Positions 50,353 through 58,570 of a DNA stretch of 64,000 nucleotides are shown one piece after another; positions within the stretch are counted from its first letter, which is position 1, and every line of letters starts with the position of its first letter. A program made the translations under genes and the position numbers. Under the pieces are notes generated by a model. The model was not told where the DNA came from. It worked only from the letters and a program-made list of their open reading frames with translations, and did not search any database. The DNA comes from Bacteroides sp. CAG:927 (GTDB lineage Bacteria; Bacteroidota; Bacteroidia; Bacteroidales; Muribaculaceae), in the NCBI GenBank assembly GCA_000431155.1, contig HF985624.1:13047-77046 (forward strand), in the 5' to 3' direction.

Positions 50353-50426
50353 TGGAGTATAGCGGACTCGAACCGCTCACCTCGACACTGCCAGTGTCGC
50401 GCTCTAGCCAGATGAGCTAATACCCC
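50353..50426 (-). tRNA. tRNA-Ala (anticodon GGC)
   Basis: The minus strand folds as a cloverleaf: acceptor GGGGTAT with ATACTCC, D arm GCTC...GAGC, anticodon arm CGACA with TGTCG and loop CTGGCAG giving anticodon GGC, and T arm AGCGG with CCGCT and loop TTCGAGT. The acceptor holds G3 opposite T70, the G3:U70 wobble that identifies alanine tRNA. The 3' end is ACC followed by T, so CCA is not fully encoded and must be completed by tRNA nucleotidyltransferase. Confidence 0.95.
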
Positions 50427-50441
50427 GAAAGATTGTGTGTG

Positions 50442-50472
50442 CAAAGGTATGCACAGTTTTTCAATTCTGCAA
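50442..50472 (-). promoter_or_regulatory. Promoter of tRNA-Ala
   Basis: On the minus strand TTG (50472-50470), 20 bases, then TACCTTTG (50449-50442): an excellent match to the Bacteroidetes promoter pattern, 15 bases before the mature tRNA 5' end. Confidence 0.75.
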
Positions 50473-50534
50473 CAGTTGTGTGTTGTTTTTTGATGACAGC
50501 ACATTTTTTTGCTGCAAAAGATTGCAAATGAGTG

Positions 50535-50996
50535 TCAATCGTCAGAGATCGGGAGGCGGCGGTGGATGCTGTGGTCAAGGGAAATGAGGGTTTCTGTGCC
50601 GGTGACTCCCGGAATTGTTTGGATTTTGCTATTGAGCAGCTCCATGAGATGCTCATTGTCGCGGGCAAAAAGCTTGATGAGCATGGTGTAGGGGCCGGTG
50701 GTGAAGTGGCATTCCACAACTTCAGGTATTTTCTGAAGTTCGGGAACCACCTTGTGGTACATGGCACCGCTCTCAAGATTCACACCTATGAATGTGCAGG
50801 TGCGATAACCGAGGAGCTTTGCACTCACGTTGTAACCGGAACCGGTGATGACACCGAGATCCACCATGCGCTGTATGCGCTGATGAATGGCAGCACGCGA
50901 TACGCCACATTCGGCGGCTACTTCTTTGGAGGGTATGCGGGCATTGTTCATGACAATGCCGAGTATCTTTTTGTCAAGTTTATCTATCTTTCCCAT
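50535..50996 (-). CDS. Lrp/AsnC family transcriptional regulator
   Basis: 153 residues. The N-terminal winged helix-turn-helix is LDKKILGIVMNNARIPSKEV with the recognition part CGVSRAAIHQRIQRMVDLGVI; the C-terminal AsnC/RAM ligand-binding domain includes VVPELQKIPEVVECHFTTGPY and VTGTETLISLDHSI. Such proteins form octamers and respond to amino acids. The target genes are not evident; the neighbours are a tRNA and an exported endonuclease. TAATTTTG at 51027-51020 on the minus strand is a possible -7 box 23 bases before the start. Confidence 0.92.
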   Translation of the reverse strand: MGKIDKLDKKILGIVMNNARIPSKEVAAECGVSRAAIHQRIQRMVDLGVITGSGYNVSAKLLGYRTCTFIGVNLESGAMYHKVVPELQKIPEVVECHFTTGPYTMLIKLFARDNEHLMELLNSKIQTIPGVTGTETLISLDHSIHRRLPISDD

Positions 50997-51091
50997 AGTA
51001 GTTGTTCAGTAAGGTGTGACAAAATTAGAGAATTTTTTTCAAAAAATATGCAAAATGATAGTGGATATGAGCAAAATTATTGGGAAATATA

Positions 51092-51129
51092 CAAAAAAGG
51101 CCGCCATAATGCATTTTAATGGCGGCCTT
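51092..51129 (-). terminator. Terminator after the endonuclease I gene
   Basis: AAGGCCGCCAT (51097-51107) and ATGGCGGCCTT (51119-51129) form a perfect 11-base-pair stem with an 11-base loop, followed on the minus strand by TTTTTTG. It lies 19 bases beyond the stop. Confidence 0.85.
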
Positions 51130-51147
51130 GTGGTGAGTTGAGACACA

Positions 51148-52800
51148 CTATTGTGCCACGATTTTCACAGGAGTATAGTGCGTGTCGGTGCGCACGAAAT
51201 ACATGCCGGCGGGGAGATGGAATTCAAAACCATCGTATATCTCGTCCACGCATATTACCATGCGTCCAGTCAGGTCGTAAACGGTCATGTTAGTCTGGAT
51301 TCCGGCACAACGCACACGCAGAAGTTCCGGATAAGACTCAATGGTGAAAGGCTCATCGGCGTTTACGGCATCAATACCGGCGGGTTGTGCCACAGTGATG
51401 ACATTGGATGGTGCAGAAAGCACGCCGAGGCGTGAGCTTTGAACATAGTAAACATCCTTGTCGTAATTCTCAAAGCCGTCGATGTACCAAGCGGGGTTTT
51501 CTGCTTCCACTGTTTCTGTGGTCACTGTGGTGCCTTTATAGCGCTGCAGTGTAATGACATAATAATCCACCGGTTCGGCAGGGATGTCCCAGTTGGCAGT
51601 ATAGCCTTGTTTTGTGATGTCGGATGCAGCATTGGCGGTGAGGGTAGAAAGAGTGGGACGCTCCAAGCACTCTCCGCGAAGCTCTATGCCGAGCGAACCT
51701 TCCAGTCCGCCTTCCTGCACCAAGAATCGAGATGTGTGTTCGCCTATTTCCGTTGGGGTATATGTAATGGTGACCCAAGCGCCATTGATGGAGTTGGCGG
51801 CAACGGCACTGAGAGTGGATGCCGAGGATTTGAAGAAAGAGGCGTTGCCATTGTAGATGGTAAATTCAAAATATCCTTTCAGTTTCTCGCCTTTGAAAAA
51901 GAGCTGGGCTGTGGCGGAGTTGCCGAGAGCCACCTGACCGAAGTCAAGCACCATGCCCTGTACGGGCGAGATAAGTGTGGGAGTGCCGGAAGAGGGGTCG
52001 GAGGTGTCATTGAATACCTGCCCTTTCTTATTGCCCCAAATGTATTCTGCAAGTTCAGGATGGTCAATGTAGGGATTGCGGTTGTTCTGAATTTTATATA
52101 CAGCTTCGTTTCTGAGCACTTCTTTTTCGCTCACAGGGTCCTGCCGATGCCAGTTCAGCAGCAGCTCAATGGCCCATGGCTGAAGCGTGGGGTAATTGCC
52201 GTTCTGAGCCATGTAGGTGTATTTCCAAGTAAGGTTCTGATAGGCAGTAACTACATAAAAGTATGTGCGGGCAAAATCGCCTTTGTACTCATCTGCCGGC
52301 TCAAACACATAAGCGGCGCCACCGGAATTTTGTCCACGTCCCACCATGCTTACGGTGTTGTTGAATTTAGAACCATTGTCAATCACAATGCCAAGAGGGT
52401 AATTGCTTTTGGCCATATTGGCATCGCGTTCGGACGGATAGAGATGAAACAGGTCCACGTACACCGGTATGGTAGTGGTTCCTCCCCACCAGCTTTTGGG
52501 GAAAGAATGCTCACGATTGAGTCCTGAGAAGGACGGAGCGTAGAGAGGTATGTCGGAGTACATGTCCCACCAACGTTTTGAGTTGGGATATACATCCGTT
52601 TTTTGGAAGTATTCGGGTAATGCGGAGTACGAAGAAACCTGGGAATGAGGGTTGATAAGATTGAACAGAGCGGTTTTTAGCTCGGCCTCAGCCTTGCCGT
52701 TGATGGAAGTGTAGTAACCCGCAGGGATATCGGCGTTTGCCATCACGGCACACAGCAAAGCCACAGCAGCGAGCAAATGTTTCAGGTAGTTATGAGTCAT
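51148..52800 (-). CDS. Secreted endonuclease I with C-terminal sorting-like domain
   Basis: 550 residues from the ATG at 52800, which gives a good signal peptide (KHLLAAVALLCAVMANA); an ATG at 52821 is an alternative. The nuclease domain (about 25-270) has the EndA/NucM motifs LNREHSFPKSWWGG (catalytic His) and YPSERDANMAKSNYPLG. A beta-sandwich region follows (about 290-395), then a fibronectin-III-like part (KQGYTANWDIPAEPVDYYVI), then a last 75-residue segment with VYDLTGRMV and LPAGMYFVRT, the pattern of a type IX secretion type-A sorting domain. It likely degrades DNA outside the cell for nutrient use. Confidence 0.88.
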   Translation of the reverse strand: MTHNYLKHLLAAVALLCAVMANADIPAGYYTSINGKAEAELKTALFNLINPHSQVSSYSALPEYFQKTDVYPNSKRWWDMYSDIPLYAPSFSGLNREHSFPKSWWGGTTTIPVYVDLFHLYPSERDANMAKSNYPLGIVIDNGSKFNNTVSMVGRGQNSGGAAYVFEPADEYKGDFARTYFYVVTAYQNLTWKYTYMAQNGNYPTLQPWAIELLLNWHRQDPVSEKEVLRNEAVYKIQNNRNPYIDHPELAEYIWGNKKGQVFNDTSDPSSGTPTLISPVQGMVLDFGQVALGNSATAQLFFKGEKLKGYFEFTIYNGNASFFKSSASTLSAVAANSINGAWVTITYTPTEIGEHTSRFLVQEGGLEGSLGIELRGECLERPTLSTLTANAASDITKQGYTANWDIPAEPVDYYVITLQRYKGTTVTTETVEAENPAWYIDGFENYDKDVYYVQSSRLGVLSAPSNVITVAQPAGIDAVNADEPFTIESYPELLRVRCAGIQTNMTVYDLTGRMVICVDEIYDGFEFHLPAGMYFVRTDTHYTPVKIVAQ

Positions 52801-52965
52801 AAAAATTGAAAATAAGCGCACAAAAATAATATATCTCTCTAATAATTAACACAATTATTCCGTTTTTAGTTGTATTTTAACATTAAGGAGAGCAATCAGA
52901 GTGATCAGCATCGCAGTCAGGAAGTAAAGTTGACGCAATATGCGGAAAATTACGGTAAAAAGCGT

Positions 52966-52973
52966 TATCTTTG
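52966..52973 (+). promoter_or_regulatory. -7 box TATCTTTG ahead of argS
   Basis: TATCTTTG matches TAnnTTTG and lies 36 bases before the argS start codon. It is in the 209-base divergent gap between the endonuclease gene and argS, which shows no other clear element. Confidence 0.6.
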
Positions 52974-53009
52974 CGCTCTTAATTGAGTCAATTTATAAAA
53001 GATAAGACT

Positions 53010-54797
53010 ATGTCAATAGACCAGATTATATCGCAGGCAGTGAGCCGTGCCGTAAATGAGCTTTACGGCGTGGATACTCCCGCTGACAAAATTCAGATAC
53101 AGACTACCAAAAAAGAGTTTGAGGGTAATCTCACGGTGGTGATCTTTCCATGGGTCAAGGCAGCTCATAAAGCTCCCGAAGCTGTGGGTACCGAAATCGG
53201 CAACTGGCTGGTGGACAACGAGCCTGCAGTAAGCCGTTTCAATGTTATCAAGGGTTTTCTTAATATTGTCATTGAGCCATCGTTTTGGGCATCGGTGCTG
53301 AAACATATTCAGGACACTCCTGAGTGGGGTCGTGAAAAGGTGACAGACAAATCGCCGCTCGTGATGGTGGAATATTCATCGCCAAACACTAACAAACCGC
53401 TGCATTTGGGCCATCTGCGCAACATATTGCTCGGTTACTCCCTTTCGCAAATTCTGGCCGCCTGCGGCAACAAGGTGGTTAAAACCAATATCGTGAATGA
53501 CCGCGGTATTCATATCTGCAAGTCTATGCTTGCATGGCAGAAATGGGGCAACGGCGTTACCCCGGAATCAAGCGGAAAGAAAGGAGACCATCTGATAGGT
53601 GATTTCTATGTGCTGTTTGACAAACATTATAAAGCCGAAGTCAAGGAGCTGCAGGCTAAAGGCATGACCGAAGATGAGGCTGCCGCAGCCTCACCTCTCA
53701 TGCAGGAGGCCCGTGCCATGCTTCGCGCTTGGGAAGCCAAGGACCCTGAGGTGCGTGCACTTTGGGCCAAGATGAACCAATGGGTATATGACGGATTCGA
53801 TGCCACCTATGAGCGCATGGGCGTGGACTTTGACAAGATTTATTACGAGAGCAATACATATCTTGAAGGCAAGGAAAAGGTGCTTGAGGGTCTGGAAAAG
53901 GGGCTGATGTACAAGCGCGAGGACGGTTCGGTATGGGCCGACCTTACTGATGCAGGTCTTGACCACAAGCTGCTGCTGCGCAGTGACGGAACTTCAGTGT
54001 ACATGACTCAGGACATAGGTACTGCTAAACTCCGTTATCAGGATTACCCCATTGACAAAATGATATATGTGGTGGGCAATGAGCAGAACTATCATTTTCA
54101 GGTGCTTTCATTGCTCCTTGACCGCCTCGGATTCAAGTGGGGCAAGGATCTGGTGCATTTTTCCTACGGCATGGTGGAATTGCCCGAGGGTAAGATGAAG
54201 AGCCGCGAGGGAACCGTGGTTGACGCTGATGACCTTATGGAAGAAATGGTGAACACCGCCCGTGCCGTAAGCGAGGAACTTGGCAAACTTGACGGATGTT
54301 CGGAGGCTGAAAAAGCCGAGATTTCAGAAACAGTGGGAATGGGTGCGCTAAAATATTTCCTGCTGAAAGTTGATCCCCGCAAGAACATGACCTTCAACCC
54401 CAAGGAATCAATAGATTTCAACGGCAACACCGGTCCATTCATACAATATACATACGCCCGAATCCGGTCAGTGCTCCGCAAAGCGGCCGAAATGGGTGTG
54501 AATGCAACCGATTATACAGCTGCCCAGCCCGGTGAGCGCGAAATCACGCTCATACAGCGCCTTGCCGATTATCCTTCGGTGGTGGCAGAAGCCGGACGCA
54601 CCTATTCACCTGCGCTTATAGCAAACTATGCCTATGATCTTGTAAAAGAGTATAATCAGTTCTATCATGACTGTTCAATACTCAAGGAAACAGATGAAGA
54701 AGCGCGTGCATTGCGTTTGGCATTGTCGGAATGCACAGCCCGCACTATTAAGAGTGCAATGAGCCTTCTTGGCATAAACGTGCCCGAACGAATGTAA
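53010..54797 (+). CDS. argS: Arginyl-tRNA synthetase
   Basis: 595 residues from the ATG at 53010; the in-frame ATG at 52983 precedes it by nine residues and lies too near the promoter box. The HIGH-like class I motif is in SSPNTNKPLHLGHLRN (about residues 120-138), with the N-terminal ArgS additional domain before it and KMKSREGTVV near residue 395 in place of KMSKS, followed by the anticodon-binding helical domain ending with GINVPERM. It charges tRNA-Arg. Confidence 0.97.
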   Translation: MSIDQIISQAVSRAVNELYGVDTPADKIQIQTTKKEFEGNLTVVIFPWVKAAHKAPEAVGTEIGNWLVDNEPAVSRFNVIKGFLNIVIEPSFWASVLKHIQDTPEWGREKVTDKSPLVMVEYSSPNTNKPLHLGHLRNILLGYSLSQILAACGNKVVKTNIVNDRGIHICKSMLAWQKWGNGVTPESSGKKGDHLIGDFYVLFDKHYKAEVKELQAKGMTEDEAAAASPLMQEARAMLRAWEAKDPEVRALWAKMNQWVYDGFDATYERMGVDFDKIYYESNTYLEGKEKVLEGLEKGLMYKREDGSVWADLTDAGLDHKLLLRSDGTSVYMTQDIGTAKLRYQDYPIDKMIYVVGNEQNYHFQVLSLLLDRLGFKWGKDLVHFSYGMVELPEGKMKSREGTVVDADDLMEEMVNTARAVSEELGKLDGCSEAEKAEISETVGMGALKYFLLKVDPRKNMTFNPKESIDFNGNTGPFIQYTYARIRSVLRKAAEMGVNATDYTAAQPGEREITLIQRLADYPSVVAEAGRTYSPALIANYAYDLVKEYNQFYHDCSILKETDEEARALRLALSECTARTIKSAMSLLGINVPERM

Positions 54798-54844
54798 TTT
54801 TTCGGGTGTTATATCGTTATAATATTCTAAAGAATCATTTAGTT

Positions 54845-55567
54845 ATGGAAAATAATAATTATCCTCCTTATTTTAACCGCGCCCAGTTTGAGCAGTCGTC
54901 TCAGGCTTTGGATACCCGCGTGTCGCAGGTGATGAAGCGCGTGTATGTGAAAATGTTTCTGGGGCTTTTGGTAACAGCATTCGTAGCATTGTGGTGCCAG
55001 AATTCACCTTCGGCCATAAATTTCTTCCTGACCAACCGCTGGAGCATGTGGCTTCTCATCATTGCAGAGTTCGGTCTGGTAATAGGAATTTCCGGGGCTA
55101 TCAATCGTCTCAGCAGCATGGCAGCCACAGGGCTTTTCTATCTGTTTGCCGTGGTCAATGGCCTGATGCTGTTCCCGATCTTTATGGTGTATTCGCCTGA
55201 TTCCATGGCCAAGACATTTTTCATTACAGCCGGTGTTTTCGGCGCAATGAGTGTTTACGGTTATTTCACATCGCAGAATCTGGCCAAATGGGGCTCATTC
55301 CTTATAATGGCGCTTATAGGTCTGATCGTAGTGTCGCTGGTGAACATATTCCTCAAAAGCTCAAGTCTTGACTGGATTATTTCAGGTGCAGGTGTGCTGA
55401 TTTTCATAGGTCTTACCGCATGGGATACCCAGCAGATAAAGACTATGGCACAGCAGTCGCCCGGCGCAGCAGTGGCAAAGCTTGCCACAATCGGTGCTCT
55501 GTCGCTTTACCTTGATTTCATAAATCTGTTTCTCTATCTGCTCCGCTTTTTCGGCAACAGAGACTGA
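54845..55567 (+). CDS. BI-1/YccA (TMBIM) family membrane protein
   Basis: 240 residues from the ATG at 54845 (earlier ATG at 54806 rejected; the chosen start gives the usual N-terminus MENNNYPPYFNRAQ). Seven membrane spans; the family core is seen in VMKRVYVKMFLGLLVTAFVA, FFITAGVFGAMSVYGYFT and the C-terminal FIGLTAWDTQQIKTMAQQ with its conserved Asp. YccA/BsYetJ-type proteins are pH-sensitive calcium-leak channels or FtsH modulators. It follows argS by 47 bases and ends at a terminator. Confidence 0.92.
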   Translation: MENNNYPPYFNRAQFEQSSQALDTRVSQVMKRVYVKMFLGLLVTAFVALWCQNSPSAINFFLTNRWSMWLLIIAEFGLVIGISGAINRLSSMAATGLFYLFAVVNGLMLFPIFMVYSPDSMAKTFFITAGVFGAMSVYGYFTSQNLAKWGSFLIMALIGLIVVSLVNIFLKSSSLDWIISGAGVLIFIGLTAWDTQQIKTMAQQSPGAAVAKLATIGALSLYLDFINLFLYLLRFFGNRD

Positions 55568-55589
55568 TTATAACAGCAATAAACAACAG

Positions 55590-55627
55590 CAGCGGTCGTG
55601 CCTACAGGTGCGACCGCTGTGTTTTTT
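55590..55627 (+). terminator. Terminator after the BI-1 gene
   Basis: CAGCGGTCGTGCC (55590-55602) pairs with GGTGCGACCGCTG (55607-55619), 11 of 13 pairs plus wobbles, with a 4-base loop, followed by six T. It ends the argS/BI-1 unit before the convergent trmH-family gene. Confidence 0.85.
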
Positions 55628-55705
55628 GATCCATAAGTTGAAAATTTTCAGTACACTGTTGCTCAGTCCTCAAAACCAAGTCAACACTGAAAGAAATGTG
55701 TCAGT

Positions 55706-56248
55706 CTAATCGTTGAGTGACGAAGACAGCGATGTGAAAAAGTGCCATATGGCAATAGCAGTGCTCACAGACACGTTCAGGGAATGTTTGGTGCCGAACT
55801 GCGGAATTTCCAAGCATACATCAGCGGCGTTTACCACTTGCTGGTCCACGCCATTTACTTCGTGACCGGCGATTATGGCATAACGATTGTGGGGGATGGG
55901 ATGGTAATTGCGCAGGTCCACGCTCCCTTTTACCTGCTCAAGGGCACATACGGTGTAGCCTTGTGAATGCAGATGCTCCACACATTCCATCGTGGTGGGG
56001 AAATAGTGCCAGATTACAGAGTCCTCGGCGCCAAGAGCGGTTTTGTGTATCTCGGGCGAAGGTGGCGTTGCGGTGATGCCACAGAGCATAATCTGCTCAA
56101 TACATAAGGCATCGCATGTGCGAAAAATAGCTCCGATGTTGTTCAGCGAGCGTACATTGTCAAGCACAATGGTGACGGGTAATTTAGTACGGGCGCGATA
56201 CTGCTCTACAGTGTCGCGCCCGAGGTCCCATATGGTTTTTTTGTCCAT
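55706..56248 (-). CDS. TrmH/SpoU family RNA 2'-O-methyltransferase
   Basis: 180 residues. The SPOUT knot motifs are LDNVRSLNNIGAIFRTCDAL (motif 1 with N-x-G-x-x-x-R), AIIAGHEVNGVDQQVVNAAD (motif 2) and CLEIPQFGTKHSLNVSVSTA (motif 3). These enzymes 2'-O-methylate tRNA or rRNA; this short version lacks extra RNA-binding domains, so the exact target is open. Its start codon overlaps the serS stop (TAATG), so it is translated from the serS message. Confidence 0.9.
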   Translation of the reverse strand: MDKKTIWDLGRDTVEQYRARTKLPVTIVLDNVRSLNNIGAIFRTCDALCIEQIMLCGITATPPSPEIHKTALGAEDSVIWHYFPTTMECVEHLHSQGYTVCALEQVKGSVDLRNYHPIPHNRYAIIAGHEVNGVDQQVVNAADVCLEIPQFGTKHSLNVSVSTAIAIWHFFTSLSSSLND

Positions 56249-57519
56249 TAATCAATGATATCGAAGCCGGTGTACGGGCGCAGGCATTCAGGCACAACAA
56301 TGCCGTTGGGTGTCTGGTTGTTTTCAAGAAGAGCAGCCATGATGCGCGGGAGTGCCAATGCCGAGCCGTTGAGGGTGTGGCACAGATGTGTTTTTTTGTC
56401 GGCACCACGGTAGCGGCATTTGAGGCGGTTGGCCTGATATGTCTCGAAATTACTTACCGAGCTAACCTCAAGCCAGCGTTTTTGGGCTGCGGAAAATACT
56501 TCAAAGTCGAAAGTGATGGCAGAAGTGAAGCTCATGTCGCCTCCGCACAAACGAAGGATGTGCCATGGCAAACCAAGCTCGTCCAAAAGACTCTGCACGT
56601 GGTCTTTCATTTCTTCAAGAGCGGCATAAGAGTCTTCGGGGCGTTCGATGCGCACAATCTCTACTTTGTCAAACTGGTGCAGACGATTGAGTCCGCGTAC
56701 ATCCTTGCCGTAGCTGCCGGCTTCGCGGCGGAAGCATGCAGAGTAAGCGCAGTTCTTTTTAGGAAGTTCGCTTTCGGGGATGATGACATCACGATAGATA
56801 TTGGTTACGGGAACTTCGGCGGTGGGGATGAGGTAGAGTTTGTCCTCGTTCACGAAATACATCTGGCCTTCTTTATCGGGGAGTTGTCCTGTGCCGTAGC
56901 CGGAAGCCTCGTTGACAACATAAGGGGGCTGGATTTCAAGATAACCTGCCTCACCGGCTTTGTTGAGGAAGAACTGTATCAGGGCACGTTGCAAGCGGGC
57001 ACCTTTGCCTATATATACCGGGAATCCGGCACCTGTGATTTTTACGCCCAGATCAAAGTCAATGATATTGTATTTCTTGCACAAATCCCAGTGGGGGAGT
57101 GCATCGGCAGGAAGATCAGGCATCGGACCGCCTTCTTTTTCCACCACATTGTCGGCTGCGGAGGTCCCTTTGGGCACCATGGCACATGGCACGTTGGGGA
57201 CGGAGAGAAGAATTTCGCGGATGGCATTTTCTGCTTCGGTCAGCTTGTCGGCGATTGTTTTCTGCTCTTCTTTGATTTTTGCCACTTCAGCTTTAGTGCT
57301 TTCGGCTTCGTCTTTTTTGCCTTGTTTCATCAGGGCACCTATAGAAGCGGCAAGCTTGTTGAGCTGCGCAGCGAGGGTGTCGTTCTGAAGTTGCAGTTTG
57401 CGCCGGTCATTGTCCAGTGCAAGCACACTGTTGATAGGCTCGTTTGCGTCAAACCCTTTAATGGCCAGACGCTCTATGATGAGTTGGGGATTCTCCTTGA
57501 TTTGCTGTAAGGTAAGCAT
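56248..57519 (-). CDS. serS: Seryl-tRNA synthetase
   Basis: 423 residues, class II. The N-terminal long coiled coil binds the extra arm of tRNA-Ser (residues 1-100; DNDRRKLQLQNDTLAAQLNK). The catalytic core has IPTAEVPVTNIYRDVI, motif 2 YSACFRREAGSYGKDVRGLN, and motif 3 with CHTLNGSALALPRIMAALLE. VSSVSNFETYQANRLKCRYR is typical of SerRS. It lies between yqeY and the TrmH-family gene. Confidence 0.97.
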   Translation of the reverse strand: MLTLQQIKENPQLIIERLAIKGFDANEPINSVLALDNDRRKLQLQNDTLAAQLNKLAASIGALMKQGKKDEAESTKAEVAKIKEEQKTIADKLTEAENAIREILLSVPNVPCAMVPKGTSAADNVVEKEGGPMPDLPADALPHWDLCKKYNIIDFDLGVKITGAGFPVYIGKGARLQRALIQFFLNKAGEAGYLEIQPPYVVNEASGYGTGQLPDKEGQMYFVNEDKLYLIPTAEVPVTNIYRDVIIPESELPKKNCAYSACFRREAGSYGKDVRGLNRLHQFDKVEIVRIERPEDSYAALEEMKDHVQSLLDELGLPWHILRLCGGDMSFTSAITFDFEVFSAAQKRWLEVSSVSNFETYQANRLKCRYRGADKKTHLCHTLNGSALALPRIMAALLENNQTPNGIVVPECLRPYTGFDIID

Positions 57520-57551
57520 GTGATATATAATGAAAGAAATGAAAAAACGAT

Positions 57552-58004
57552 TTATTGAGCAAGCAACTCGCGCACTTTGGCCGAAATCACTTTGCCGTCA
57601 GCTTTGCCGGCAAGTTCTTTTGAGGCAACACCCATAACTTTGCCCATTTCTTTAGGAGAAGTGGCACCGACACGTGAAATTATTTCACTGAGTTTGGCGG
57701 TGAGCTCTTCATCGGTCAGAGGCTTCGGGAGATATTCTTCGATAACGGCTGCTTCGGCAAGTTCGTTTTCGGCAAGTTCAGGACGATTTTGTTCCGAGTA
57801 TATTTGGGCGGTTTCACGGCGCTGCTTTGCCATTTTGGAGAGTATCTTCATTGCGGTGTCATCAGACAATTCGCCTTCGGCACCTTTGGCTGTTTTGGCT
57901 TCAAGAAATTCTTTTTTTATGCCGCGAAGGGTTTCAAGGCGCACCTTGTCGCGTGCAAGCATGGCCGATTTGATGTCGGCACTGATACGTTCAAACATAT
58001 CCAT
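57552..58004 (-). CDS. GatB/YqeY domain-containing protein
   Basis: 150 residues. MDMFERISADIKSAMLARDK followed by RLETLRGIKKEFLEAKTAKG is the YqeY N-terminus, and KMAKQRRETAQIYSEQNRPE with ELAEAAVIEEYLPKPLTDEE complete the pattern. The fold matches the tail domain of GatB and is thought to bind tRNA, but the function is not established. It opens the unit yqeY-serS-trmH. Start codon 28 bases from a good promoter. Confidence 0.92.
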   Translation of the reverse strand: MDMFERISADIKSAMLARDKVRLETLRGIKKEFLEAKTAKGAEGELSDDTAMKILSKMAKQRRETAQIYSEQNRPELAENELAEAAVIEEYLPKPLTDEELTAKLSEIISRVGATSPKEMGKVMGVASKELAGKADGKVISAKVRELLAQ

Positions 58005-58031
58005 AGTTCAGAGGTTGTAATAATCAATGTG

Positions 58032-58064
58032 CAAAGTTAATACATTTTAGTGCCCTTTGCCAAA
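58032..58064 (-). promoter_or_regulatory. Promoter of yqeY-serS-trmH, overlapping the bcp terminator
   Basis: On the minus strand TTTG (58064-58061), 21 bases, then TAACTTTG (58039-58032): a full Bacteroidetes promoter match. The -33 TTTG overlaps the loop and arm of the bcp terminator hairpin (58050-58086). Confidence 0.75.
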
Positions 58065-58086
58065 TTATTTTTTCGGCAAAGGGCAC
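58050..58086 (-). terminator. Terminator after bcp
   Basis: GTGCCCTTTGCC (58050-58061) and GGCAAAGGGCAC (58075-58086) form a perfect 12-base-pair stem with a 13-base loop. On the minus strand it is followed by TAAAATGTATTAACTTT, a moderately T-rich tail. It is 29 bases past the bcp stop. Confidence 0.8.
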
Positions 58087-58114
58087 CAATATGGTCACAA
58101 ATAAAGTAAGATGC

Positions 58115-58570
58115 TTATTTGAGCAGCTCTACAAGCTGCTCTGCAGCTTGTTTTGTGTTGACTTTGTTTATGATATGGGTGATGCGGTGGTCGGCATCCG
58201 TTACAAATGTAGTGCGCACGGTGCCCATATATTCGCGTCCGGCCATTTTCTTTTTCTGCCATACGCCGAATGCCTGGTTGACTTCGGTGGTTTCATCGCT
58301 AAGCAAGATGAACGGCAGCTCATGTTTCTGGGCAAACTTCACGTGACTTGCCGGGGAATCCTTGCTAATGCCTATTACGGTATAGCCCATGGATGCGAGC
58401 TGCTCGTAGCCGTTGGCAAGAGAGCAGGCCTCAGCCGTGCATCCGGGGGTGTTGTCTTTAGGGTAGAAATATATTATAAGTTTGCGGTCGGCAAAATCAT
58501 CGGCGGTTACTTGGTGTCCCTGAGCATCAGTGCCAAGGATATCGGGTATTTTGTTTCCTACTTCAAGCAT
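58115..58570 (-). CDS. bcp: Thiol peroxidase of the Bcp/PrxQ type
   Basis: 151 residues. The peroxidatic site is YFYPKDNTPGCTAEACSLAN, with the P-x-x-x-T/S-x-x-C pattern and a second Cys five residues on (C-x4-C), as in PrxQ-type atypical 2-Cys enzymes. It reduces hydrogen peroxide and organic peroxides using thioredoxin in the cytoplasm. Its start codon overlaps the SIMPL gene stop by one base, so they are coupled; it ends at a terminator. Confidence 0.95.
   Translation of the reverse strand: MLEVGNKIPDILGTDAQGHQVTADDFADRKLIIYFYPKDNTPGCTAEACSLANGYEQLASMGYTVIGISKDSPASHVKFAQKHELPFILLSDETTEVNQAFGVWQKKKMAGREYMGTVRTTFVTDADHRITHIINKVNTKQAAEQLVELLK

Noticed and set aside
50353..50426. tRNA-Ala as an attachment site for an island containing the CRISPR locus
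   Set aside because: No integrase and no second copy of the tRNA 3' end was noticed in the window; the CRISPR locus is also separated from it by the acyltransferase pair.
51439..52527. A 362-codon open frame on the plus strand
   Set aside because: It is the mirror of the endonuclease I gene; the minus-strand frame has signal peptide and catalytic motifs.
56377..57510. A 377-codon open frame on the plus strand
   Set aside because: It mirrors serS, which carries all class II synthetase motifs.
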